DNA of 6,675 nt from JBDNDK01 sp046719185 (lineage in GTDB: Bacteria; Armatimonadota; UBA5829), in contig JBDNDK010000135.1 in NCBI GenBank assembly GCA_046719185.1, positions 1-6,675 on the forward strand, read 5' to 3'. Numbering within the stretch: the stretch's first letter is position 1; the number at the start of each line of letters is the position of its first letter. Below, in pieces: positions 1-6,549 of the stretch. The translations under genes and the position numbers were made by a program. Below the pieces are notes generated by a model. That model saw nothing but the letters and a program-made list of their open reading frames with translations, did no database searches and had not been told where the DNA came from.

Positions 1-473
1 TGTCGGGTCCCATAAACGATGATGATGTGATTAAAAAAATTCCCCAACTTAAAAGTATTGGATGTAAAGTGATAGCTTTCACACAAAAATACAACAAACA
101 GATTTTAGATAAATTTTTCTCTTCTGGCGGCATTGGCTATGTCTCAAAAACAGACCCTGTCATAAATCTTCAATATGCAATAAAAAATGCTGAAAATGAA
201 AAAGAATACATATCCTCTATGTTTAGAGAAAAATTAGAAAATAATACTGATATATCTGATTTACTTTCTCCAAAAGAAAAACAAGTGATGCTGCTAATTG
301 CCAGAGGATTGACAAACACCCAAATAGCTGAAGAATTATTTATAAGCAAAAAAACAGCAGATACGCATAGATATAGAATCTATAAAAAACTTAACATACA
401 CAGCAGAAAGGGAATTGTTGATTTTGTAATAAAAAATTGTATGTTAGATGAATATGATCACATTCTGAATTAA
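1..473 (+). CDS. LuxR/NarL-family two-component response regulator, 5'-truncated by the window edge
   Basis: DNA-binding response regulator; 156 codons remain, counted from the first whole codon at base 3. Residues 1-70 are the second half of a receiver domain: the switch threonine lies in IAFTQ (T27) and the conserved lysine in GYVSKTDP (K49), followed by the last receiver helix. Residues 87-146 form a LuxR-type helix-turn-helix: LSPKEKQVMLLIARG, the recognition region TNTQIAEELFISKKTADTH, then the dimer helix. By alignment with NarL (D-L-N-M-P), the phosphorylated aspartate should lie about one codon beyond the left edge. The frame is open to base 1, so the GTG at 27 is an internal valine codon and not the start. 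The family is phosphorylated by a sensor histidine kinase and then binds promoter DNA as a dimer; neither the partner nor the targets can be seen. The ohr gene begins 68 bp downstream with no obvious terminator between them. Confidence 0.9.
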   Translation, partial: SGPINDDDVIKKIPQLKSIGCKVIAFTQKYNKQILDKFFSSGGIGYVSKTDPVINLQYAIKNAENEKEYISSMFREKLENNTDISDLLSPKEKQVMLLIARGLTNTQIAEELFISKKTADTHRYRIYKKLNIHSRKGIVDFVIKNCMLDEYDHILN

Positions 474-531
474 AAACTCTTCAATTGGGTAAATAGTGAT
501 TTGTAAAACTAATAATTTAATTAACTCAATT

Positions 532-536
532 GGAGG
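532..536 (+). promoter_or_regulatory. Shine-Dalgarno site of ohr
   Basis: A perfect GGAGG ends 5 nt before the ATG at 542. It settles the start of the next gene: an in-frame TTG at 530 overlaps the GGAGG itself and so cannot be the real start. Confidence 0.85.
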
Positions 537-541
537 ATATC

Positions 542-961
542 ATGAAGATTCTATACACCACCACTGCAATATCTCTTGGTGAAGGAAGAGTTGGAGAAGC
601 AATGCTGGAAGATGGATCCATGAAATTTGAAATGGATTTTCCAGAGTCTATGGGTGGAAAAAATAAGGATGCCAAAAACTCAGAACAATTTTTTGCTCTT
701 GCATTTGCTGCTTGTTTTCATGGTGCTTTGAAACTTGCTGCAAAACTCTCTAATGTTACTATAGATGATTCAAAAGTGTATGCAACAGTGAGTATGGCTC
801 AAGAAGATTCAGGCGGATATTGCCTTGCTGTGAAAATAAAAGCTGAAATCCCAGGTGTTGATGAAGAAACTGGTAAAATGCTGATGGAAAAAGCTCACAC
901 AATTTGCCCATTCTCAAAAGCAACTAAAGATAATATTCAAGTTGATTTGGAATTAGCATAA
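542..961 (+). CDS. ohr: Organic hydroperoxide resistance protein, Ohr/OsmC family
   Basis: Cytoplasmic thiol peroxidase of 139 residues, the usual length for Ohr, which reduces organic and fatty-acid hydroperoxides. The reactive cysteine is C58 in FALAFAACFHGALK and the resolving cysteine is C122 in AHTICPFSKATKDN. The two residues that in the family activate the peroxidatic cysteine are also present: R16 (GEGRVG) and E48 (NSEQFF). The short ICPFSKAT form of the second motif favours Ohr over OsmC or YhfA. In known Ohr proteins the disulfide is recycled by lipoylated proteins (family knowledge). An additional cysteine, C94, lies in a strand and is not part of the mechanism. No ohrR (MarR-type peroxide sensor), the usual neighbour, is visible. 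A hairpin 27 bp downstream probably ends the transcript. The start is fixed by the GGAGG at 532-536. Confidence 0.93.
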   Translation: MKILYTTTAISLGEGRVGEAMLEDGSMKFEMDFPESMGGKNKDAKNSEQFFALAFAACFHGALKLAAKLSNVTIDDSKVYATVSMAQEDSGGYCLAVKIKAEIPGVDEETGKMLMEKAHTICPFSKATKDNIQVDLELA

Positions 962-987
962 GTTTTTGTATAATTAGATTCTAAGGT

Positions 988-1017
988 GTATCGGGAACTT
1001 GTTCCCGATACTTTTAT
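988..1017 (+). terminator. Probable intrinsic terminator after ohr; also one copy of a repeated palindrome
   Basis: Bases 988-997 (GTATCGGGAA) pair perfectly with 1002-1011 (TTCCCGATAC) around a 4-base loop CTTG, followed by TTTTAT. The T-run is short but lies on the plus side only; read on the minus strand the hairpin is followed by CACCTTAG, so it suits ohr better than the convergent hydrolase gene ending at 1031. Its core TCGGGAA-N4-TTCCCGA recurs at 6354-6377, so it may be a dispersed repeat that also serves as a terminator. Confidence 0.65.
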
Positions 1018-1030
1018 CCTGATATATTTT

Positions 1031-2671
1031 TTATTTTATACTAAGAACAGCTCCATCAAATACTGATCTGGTCTGCATACCTTCAGTATCTGACTCTGAT
1101 TTTATAAATACTGTTATTATCTCAGATTCAGACTTTGCACTTATTTTTTGCTCTGTCCATTTGCCTGCAGATTCTTCAGCACTGCTCCAAACTATGTTTT
1201 TAGATAGAGGATCTGTGCTGCCTTTTGTGTCTATTCCAACCCAAGTTTTCACTGGTTTATTGTCTTTTCCTACACTTCTTCTAGTCTGCAAAGAAAACTC
1301 TATATTTTTGCCAATACCAACTTTTACTCTCTGATATAAACCAGCACTATGTTTTCCATCATCCACAAACATCATCTGACCAAAATTTCCGGAATGCTTT
1401 GCCTGTGCATCTTCTTTGAATCTAACATCTCCATACACCCAGAAAGGCATCCAACCCTTAGCAACACCATTTTCATATTCATCCAAACCAGCATTGAAAA
1501 GATTAGAAGGAATATTTTTAGAGTTTTTTAGAGTATCCATAAGCTCTTTTGTTTTTTCCATATAATATGTTTCTGGCAAGTAGCCTTCACCAGAAACTTT
1601 TGGATAATTTATACATCTTGCTATTGCAGAGCCTTCCCAGAGTTCATTCCAGCTCTCAAGCATCACTAAATCTACATTTGATGGGATTTTTTTGAAGTTT
1701 TCTGTGAACCACTTTGATTCATTATCTGTTTCACTGCCGTCTAAATCTGCCCATCTAGGTCTGTAGTCTGGTCTGCCTAGCTGTCTGGTTTCACAACCGG
1801 GACCAACATTGCCAACTGTGTATCCATTGGGAGTTGTGAAATTATGAACACCACCCATTGCAGCTCCATATATACACATTCCATCTGCAACAGCATTCAT
1901 ATTCTCATCAAGCACATCATTTGTATGATGGAACCAAGACCAGCATGGCACAAGCCAAGGCTCAACTCCAAAATCCTTTTTAAAGCTTTCTTTTATACCT
2001 TTCCAAAGGATATGACCTTTATCTAAATCTTTGTAATAATAACTCACAAAAGTAAGGATTAGAGGTCTGCCTCCATTTTGAACAGGCATTCCATTATGGG
2101 TTGCCCACATATCTCTTGGGATCATCTTAAAGAATGGTTTTATTTTCTCATCATAAAACAGCCTATGAGCATCAGGGTCTGCACAAGAGAGTTTGAGCTT
2201 GTCATCTGTTGTAGAGTTATTATATCCTCTGCCATTTTCCAGATTCCATTGTGCAGCTTGAGATTGAGTGTCATCATACAAGCTTATTTTTATGTTTGAT
2301 TTTGTGTTTCTTACAGCCTCCACCATTCTAGTTAGCACACTCTGCACAAACCATTTACTCTGCCCTTTTTCTCCCCAAGATACAGGTAGAGCATAATCAA
2401 TGCCAGCAAGCTTCATATCTTCAAGCTGCTGTTCATACCATTTTACAGATAATGAGCTGTAGTATGTGCCATTAAAAGGCTCAGTTAGACCCGGTGGATG
2501 ATATGGCATTTTAGATTTGTCCACATTATTATGAGGTGCATCATACCAATAGAAGAAATGAACAGCCAGCTTCTGAGCAAAGCATACAGAAGCAAACAAT
2601 AAAATAAGAAATGTTAATATTATAATCTTAGTATTCTTTTTCATAGTATTATTATGACGATTTATCGACAT
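1031..2671 (-). CDS. Exported DUF5010/GH99-like putative glycoside hydrolase with C-terminal beta-sandwich
   Basis: A 546-residue exported protein. The signal peptide covers about residues 10-32 (KK, hydrophobic core IIILTFLILLFASV, probable cleavage CFA-QK). The ATG at 2644 (residue 10) would give a standard signal peptide and may be the true start; neither it nor the ATG at 2671 has a clear Shine-Dalgarno site. Residues 34-385 look like a TIM-barrel: barrel strand KLAVHFFYWYDAPHNN, MKLAGIDYALPVSWG, then LVMLESWNELWEGSAI (338-350). That last motif resembles the E/ITSWNEWHEG signature of GH99-like and WbsX-like proteins and of DUF5010. E339, E343 and E346 are candidate active-site acids, not assigned here. 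Residues about 390-546 read as a jelly-roll, carbohydrate-binding-like module ending in SVFDGAVLSIK. Substrate unknown; location periplasmic or secreted. It is transcribed away from the large hydrolase at 2890-6117 and convergent with ohr. Export is sure; the enzyme class is inferred from motif memory. Confidence 0.75.
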   Translation of the reverse strand: MSINRHNNTMKKNTKIIILTFLILLFASVCFAQKLAVHFFYWYDAPHNNVDKSKMPYHPPGLTEPFNGTYYSSLSVKWYEQQLEDMKLAGIDYALPVSWGEKGQSKWFVQSVLTRMVEAVRNTKSNIKISLYDDTQSQAAQWNLENGRGYNNSTTDDKLKLSCADPDAHRLFYDEKIKPFFKMIPRDMWATHNGMPVQNGGRPLILTFVSYYYKDLDKGHILWKGIKESFKKDFGVEPWLVPCWSWFHHTNDVLDENMNAVADGMCIYGAAMGGVHNFTTPNGYTVGNVGPGCETRQLGRPDYRPRWADLDGSETDNESKWFTENFKKIPSNVDLVMLESWNELWEGSAIARCINYPKVSGEGYLPETYYMEKTKELMDTLKNSKNIPSNLFNAGLDEYENGVAKGWMPFWVYGDVRFKEDAQAKHSGNFGQMMFVDDGKHSAGLYQRVKVGIGKNIEFSLQTRRSVGKDNKPVKTWVGIDTKGSTDPLSKNIVWSSAEESAGKWTEQKISAKSESEIITVFIKSESDTEGMQTRSVFDGAVLSIK

Positions 2672-2889
2672 CTAAATTACCATGTAAGTATATAATATCA
2701 TAAGATATGCTTCAATATATTATAACCCTCTAGTTTGAATATTTTTATACCAAAATTTTATGATATAAGGAACACTCAGCAAATTTAATCGTCTTGTAAT
2801 ACACAGTTGTAAACTATGACAATTCATAGTATTAAAACGAATTATCAGTTTTTTATATTTTTTTATATTCTGCAAGGTGGGAGTAATAT
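2672..2889. promoter_or_regulatory. Divergent promoter region between the two hydrolase genes
   Basis: 218 bp, very AT-rich, with no credible gene. It must hold the promoters of both exported hydrolases. On the minus strand TATAAT can be read at 2724-2719, about 47 bp before the ATG at 2671, but without a good -35. On the plus strand a weak pair TTGTAA (2807-2812) and TATTAA (2830-2835), 17 bp apart, precedes the 2890 gene. A perfect inverted repeat ACTATG-N6-CATAGT at 2813-2830 lies inside that candidate promoter and could be an operator. The 2890 gene has a Shine-Dalgarno-like GGTGGGAG (2876-2883) 6 nt before its ATG. The promoter calls are guesses; the ribosome site is firm. Confidence 0.5.
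2813..2830. repeat. Small inverted repeat, possible operator
   Basis: ACTATG and its exact reverse complement CATAGT are separated by ACAATT, about 60 bp before the start of the large hydrolase. Size and spacing fit a dimeric repressor or activator site, but a 6-bp arm in AT-rich DNA can occur by chance. Confidence 0.3.
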
Positions 2890-5800
2890 ATGAAGCATCT
2901 TCTTTTTTTATTCTTGTTGTTAATTTTTTTACCAAATTTTCTCTTTTCTTCTGACACGGTTGTATATTTGTGGAATTTTGATACCGATGGAAATGCTATG
3001 GGATGGACTAATTCTGGATTTGTTGCAGGAAGTGTAGTAGTTCAAGATGGAGTGTGGAAAGGCAAAACCTCTAATACTTCTTCCAGAATTTCACTTGATC
3101 CTATTCCACCACAAATAGAATTTACAAACAAAGATTATATTGAAATAAAGCTAAGACAGAGAATAGATAACAATTTCGGCATTTTTGGCATCACACAAGG
3201 TTTTTTTAGATATAAAACCACAACCAGTAATGTTTGGAACAACATACAAACGATTGGATTTCAAACATATGGTTCAAACAGCTGGTATGTTCACAAAATA
3301 TATATAGGCGATATAATCGATCTCAATGCAAATCCACAAGTAAAACCCACTGCATTTAGATTTAATTTCAACAACTTGGCAAATGTATTTGTTGAGGTTG
3401 ATTATATAAGATTGATGAGAGATGAGACTCCACCAGATTTTGTTTTGCAGAATATTCAGAGCTTTAGAAATGGACAGGTAATCTCAAATAATACTCCATC
3501 AATGAAAATTATGAAACATTATGACAATGCACTTGGAATAGATAGAGTTGAATTTTATTATCGACCAGGTGCTTCTGAATCTGATGATGACTGGATATTA
3601 GATGGTGTAACAACTGATCCATCATTCGGATATAGACACACATATAGCCCACTGGCTGATGGAGTGTATGATTTTGCTGTGCAAGTTATTGATAAAGTTG
3701 GAAACAGACATTCTTTCACAGCTGATGAAAACAAATGGATAAATGATGTTGTGATAGACTCAAATGCTCAGACTGTTGTGAGAGTGAAACCAGATCAAAT
3801 TACCAATCCCATAAGAAAAAATATACCCAGCCATAATATATTGTGGAGTCAATGGACAAATCTATATAATCCATCAACAAACAGCACAACAACTGCCATA
3901 GATAATAGAGTAAATCAGTTAAAAATTCCTATTTTAAGATATCCAGGAGGATGCCATTCTGATACATTTTATTGGAAGCTATCAATAGGTCCTGTTCAGA
4001 ACAGACCAAACCAATTTGCTAATCCTTGCAATCCTAATATATCAAATTATGGTCCTGCAAAGTTTGGTTTAGATGAATTTGTTAGATATTGCAAAGCTAG
4101 AAACATTGAACCAATGATAACCATAAGATTTAGATACAACAAACCCCAGGGTGATACTACACCAGATTGTTCTTTGGACGGGCGAGATGGATTGACACCA
4201 TTCCAAGAAGCATTGGAAGATGCTGCTGATTTAGTTGAATATCTTAATGCACCAAATGATGGATCTAACCCAAATGGTGGTGTGGATTGGGCAGAAGTTA
4301 GAGCACAAAACGGTCACCCAGAGCCTTATAATGTGAAATACTTTGAGATTGGGAATGAGCCTTGGGGACCTGATCCTTTTGGAAGTCCAAGACCTGATGG
4401 TGAATATGGTATAAAAGCAGCTGAGATATATGCATTGCATTATATAATGTTTTATAATGCAATGAAAGCAGTTGACCCCAATATATATGTGAGTGCTGCT
4501 GGAAATATTGGTGCTCAGCCGGGTATTGCAGATGATAACAAAATGTGGGACCCTATTGTCTATGCAATTGCTGGGCAATATATGGATGCACTTCATACTC
4601 ACCCATATAAACCATTCACTGCATATTGGGTATCAAATGATGACAGAAGATATTGGCAGACACTAGTTTCACCATACAGAATGGATGATGATATTGATAA
4701 TCAGAGAAGATATATAAGGGACTGGAGTGGAGACAGACTAGGTGATTTAAGAGTATGGTTTAATGAATGGAATGTTAATTACGGATGGAGATGGAAAGGT
4801 GCAATTTATGAAGGAGACAGTCTTATGGCTGCTTTAGCACTTGCTGGCTTTTTTAATGTGATGGCTGAAAATTATGATGTGGTTGACAGCTCAAACTGGT
4901 GGCATATGTATGGAGAAAGACCATACGCTTTATTTGTCTCAAATGGAAACATAACAAGTCCATTATTTCATGTCTTCAGAATGTTTGCTAATCATTATCA
5001 AGATTTTAAAGTTGTTTCATATGTAGATGGTAGTCCAACAATAGATTTCATAGGTATTTCTTTTGACCCCTATTTCCCTGAAATGAAAGGGATTCCAATA
5101 ATTGGCACATCCGCAACTATTTCAGAAGATGGCAAAAAACTATCATTAACCATAGTGAACAAAGATAAATATCAAAATAGAACTGTGGGAATAGATTTAG
5201 GCAACTTTGTGCCTGATAATGTTAATGTAAATGCAAGTGTATATAAACTTACAGGCTCTAACCCTCAAAATGCAAAATGTTTATTGGATTATTGGATTGA
5301 TGACGAAAGCATTTGGGAAATAACAAAATCTGATGCATCAATAACAGAATCTTCAGAAACATTCCAAAGATATTTCACTTATGAGCTTCCAAAACATTCT
5401 GTGATAAGCTTCTTATTTGAAAAAGCTCCAAAAGAAATGGATTCAATAAGTTCAATAAAATTGCAGGAAGACAAAGCCTATGTGAGCATTTCAGATGTGG
5501 TTGTGAGTGCTGTTTTTGATGGATTTATATATGTTCAAGATCAAAACAGAACAGCTGGAATTAGAGTGAAAACAGATAACAATAATTTTGAAGTGGGAGA
5601 TATTGTGAGAGTTGTAGGTGAAGTAGATAGATCAGAACCTGAGATTGCAATTGCAGCTGAATCCATCACATTAATATCAAAGAATTTTTCAGTGAAGCCA
5701 ATGGGAATGAACAACAAGACAGTTGGCGGAGGCTCTACAGATGGTGGACAAGCCGGTGTATGGAGCTGGGAAGTTGTTGAAGACGAAAATAATCCTGAAA

Positions 5801-6117
5801 ATTTTATAGATGTGTGGATGTGTGCAGACGGATTAAACAACATTGGTCTCTTAGTGAAAACTTGGGGGAAAGTTACACATATTGGCGACGGATATATGTA
5901 TATAGATGATGGCTCAGACCTAAATGATGATCCTGCAAACTGCCAAAACCCAACAAGAGGTATAAAAGTTATATGTGATGCATCTGGATTTCAAGCTGGT
6001 GTGGATTTTGTAGCAATTACAGGTATCAGCTCATGCTATGAAAGAGATGGATATTTAGTAAGACAGATAATTACTAGATTAAATAGTGATGTGCAGAAGA
6101 TTGCTAGTGATAAATAA
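2890..6117 (+). CDS. Exported multidomain GH51-like (clan GH-A) glycoside hydrolase with tandem OB-fold-like tail
   Basis: A 1075-residue exported protein; the ATG follows GGTGGGAG by 6 nt. Signal peptide 1-20 (LLFLFLLLIFLPNFLFS-SD). Residues 25-175: jelly-roll module opening LWNFDTDGNAMGW. Residues 180-290: Ig-like module (ADGVYDFAVQVIDKVGN). Residues 295-705: TIM-barrel with RYPGGCHSD (350-357), FGLDEFVRYCKARNIEP (392-408), the acid/base motif EIGNEPWG with E490, HTHPY (569-573), and the nucleophile motif VWFNEWNVNYG with E626. The order and spacing match GH51 alpha-L-arabinofuranosidases and related clan GH-A retaining enzymes, so an arabinose-containing or similar glycan is a reasonable but unproven substrate. 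Residues 735-845: C-terminal beta-sandwich. Residues 852-930 and 985-1065: two OB-fold-like units (SISDVVVSAVFDGFIYVQD; LLVKTWGKVTHIGDGYMYIDD). No sortase, Por-type or PEP-CTERM anchor is seen. The gene is divergent from the DUF5010 gene, alone in its transcript, and ends before a strong terminator. Confidence 0.85.
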   Translation: MKHLLFLFLLLIFLPNFLFSSDTVVYLWNFDTDGNAMGWTNSGFVAGSVVVQDGVWKGKTSNTSSRISLDPIPPQIEFTNKDYIEIKLRQRIDNNFGIFGITQGFFRYKTTTSNVWNNIQTIGFQTYGSNSWYVHKIYIGDIIDLNANPQVKPTAFRFNFNNLANVFVEVDYIRLMRDETPPDFVLQNIQSFRNGQVISNNTPSMKIMKHYDNALGIDRVEFYYRPGASESDDDWILDGVTTDPSFGYRHTYSPLADGVYDFAVQVIDKVGNRHSFTADENKWINDVVIDSNAQTVVRVKPDQITNPIRKNIPSHNILWSQWTNLYNPSTNSTTTAIDNRVNQLKIPILRYPGGCHSDTFYWKLSIGPVQNRPNQFANPCNPNISNYGPAKFGLDEFVRYCKARNIEPMITIRFRYNKPQGDTTPDCSLDGRDGLTPFQEALEDAADLVEYLNAPNDGSNPNGGVDWAEVRAQNGHPEPYNVKYFEIGNEPWGPDPFGSPRPDGEYGIKAAEIYALHYIMFYNAMKAVDPNIYVSAAGNIGAQPGIADDNKMWDPIVYAIAGQYMDALHTHPYKPFTAYWVSNDDRRYWQTLVSPYRMDDDIDNQRRYIRDWSGDRLGDLRVWFNEWNVNYGWRWKGAIYEGDSLMAALALAGFFNVMAENYDVVDSSNWWHMYGERPYALFVSNGNITSPLFHVFRMFANHYQDFKVVSYVDGSPTIDFIGISFDPYFPEMKGIPIIGTSATISEDGKKLSLTIVNKDKYQNRTVGIDLGNFVPDNVNVNASVYKLTGSNPQNAKCLLDYWIDDESIWEITKSDASITESSETFQRYFTYELPKHSVISFLFEKAPKEMDSISSIKLQEDKAYVSISDVVVSAVFDGFIYVQDQNRTAGIRVKTDNNNFEVGDIVRVVGEVDRSEPEIAIAAESITLISKNFSVKPMGMNNKTVGGGSTDGGQAGVWSWEVVEDENNPENFIDVWMCADGLNNIGLLVKTWGKVTHIGDGYMYIDDGSDLNDDPANCQNPTRGIKVICDASGFQAGVDFVAITGISSCYERDGYLVRQIITRLNSDVQKIASDK

Positions 6118-6162
6118 TTTATTGATACACAACTAGATAAATTATACAATAAAGAATTGAGC

Positions 6163-6196
6163 TAATGGCAGGCATTGATGTCTGCCATTATTTTTT
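6163..6196 (+). terminator. Strong intrinsic terminator of the large hydrolase gene
   Basis: A 12-bp stem, TAATGGCAGGCA (6163-6174) with TGTCTGCCATTA (6179-6190), has one G:U pair, a TTGA loop and a run of six T. It begins 46 bp after the stop codon. On the minus strand the A-rich flank is weaker, so it acts mainly on the plus strand. Confidence 0.9.
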
Positions 6197-6353
6197 ATAG
6201 ATTATACCATTGAAGCATTAATTATCTGTTATATGTAAAAGAAGGATATTAAGATATGGCAATAGCCAGTTGAGTTTTGAATAAAGCCAGAAATGATTTT
6301 GTGAATGAAAGTTTTTGAGCTTGGGTTTTGGGATTTTAGATTAGGTTTTGTAG

Positions 6354-6377
6354 GTTTCGGGAATGAATTCCCGAAAC
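6354..6377. repeat. Perfect palindrome, second copy of the TCGGGAA-N4-TTCCCGA element
   Basis: GTTTCGGGAA (6354-6363) pairs with TTCCCGAAAC (6368-6377) around loop TGAA. It is not followed by a T-run and lies about 160 bp beyond the hydrolase terminator, so it is not needed as a terminator. It shares its 7-bp arms and 4-base loop length with the hairpin at 988-1011. A REP-like dispersed repeat is the simplest reading. Confidence 0.6.
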
Positions 6378-6420
6378 ACCGGGACACCGCAAATTTTTAA
6401 TCTAGATATTTTATAAGATT

Positions 6421-6549
6421 TCTTATCTATCAATATCAATAATCAAATCAAACAGATAAATGATAATAAATATCAAATATCCTTATCACTATCATATCAA
6501 AAAAAATAAATTGAGAAGTAATATCTATATCTTATATCTTATCTATCTT
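6421..6549. repeat. AT-rich low-complexity stretch with many TATC units
   Basis: Only about 18% G+C (24 of 130 bases, 6421-6550), dominated by irregular TATC/TATCT/ATCAA words, ending in TATCTTATATCTTATCTATC. It is non-coding and lies directly against the GC-rich fmt piece. Confidence 0.7.

Larger units (their letters stand above)
6197..6549. other. Intergenic stretch without a supportable gene
   Basis: No reading frame with a start, ribosome site and protein-like composition is seen on either strand; short frames such as the ATG at 6255 stop after a few codons. No tRNA or other RNA was recognised. It contains a G/T-rich run (about 6320-6360), the palindrome at 6354-6377, and a low-complexity AT stretch to 6549. 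Confidence 0.7.

Noticed and set aside
27..473. Complete 148-residue regulator starting at GTG 27
   Set aside because: The frame stays open to base 1 and the extra residues continue the receiver domain; there is no ribosome site before 27, so the gene is truncated, not short.
530..541. TTG start at 530 for ohr
   Set aside because: It would place the start inside the GGAGG ribosome site; the ATG at 542 is correctly spaced and gives the family's usual N-terminus.
1349..2299. Three plus-strand frames (60-73 residues) opposite the DUF5010-like gene
   Set aside because: All are antisense shadows of a convincing exported protein and lack ribosome sites and domains.
2720..2935. 71-residue minus-strand frame in the divergent intergenic region
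   Set aside because: It overlaps the signal peptide and ribosome site of the large hydrolase in antisense, has no Shine-Dalgarno site and no recognisable family; its composition is that of translated AT-rich spacer.
4231..4602. 123-residue minus-strand frame inside the large hydrolase
   Set aside because: It is a shadow antisense to the conserved catalytic domain, rich in Ile/Cys/His/Ser as expected of such shadows, with no family resemblance.
5541..5843. 100-residue minus-strand frame inside the OB-like tail
   Set aside because: It is antisense to well-formed domain sequence and Ser/Pro/Thr-rich; no start context supports it.
6421..6549. CRISPR-like or tandem repeat array in the TATC-rich stretch
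   Set aside because: The units are irregular 4-6 base words without fixed period or spacers; simple low complexity explains it.
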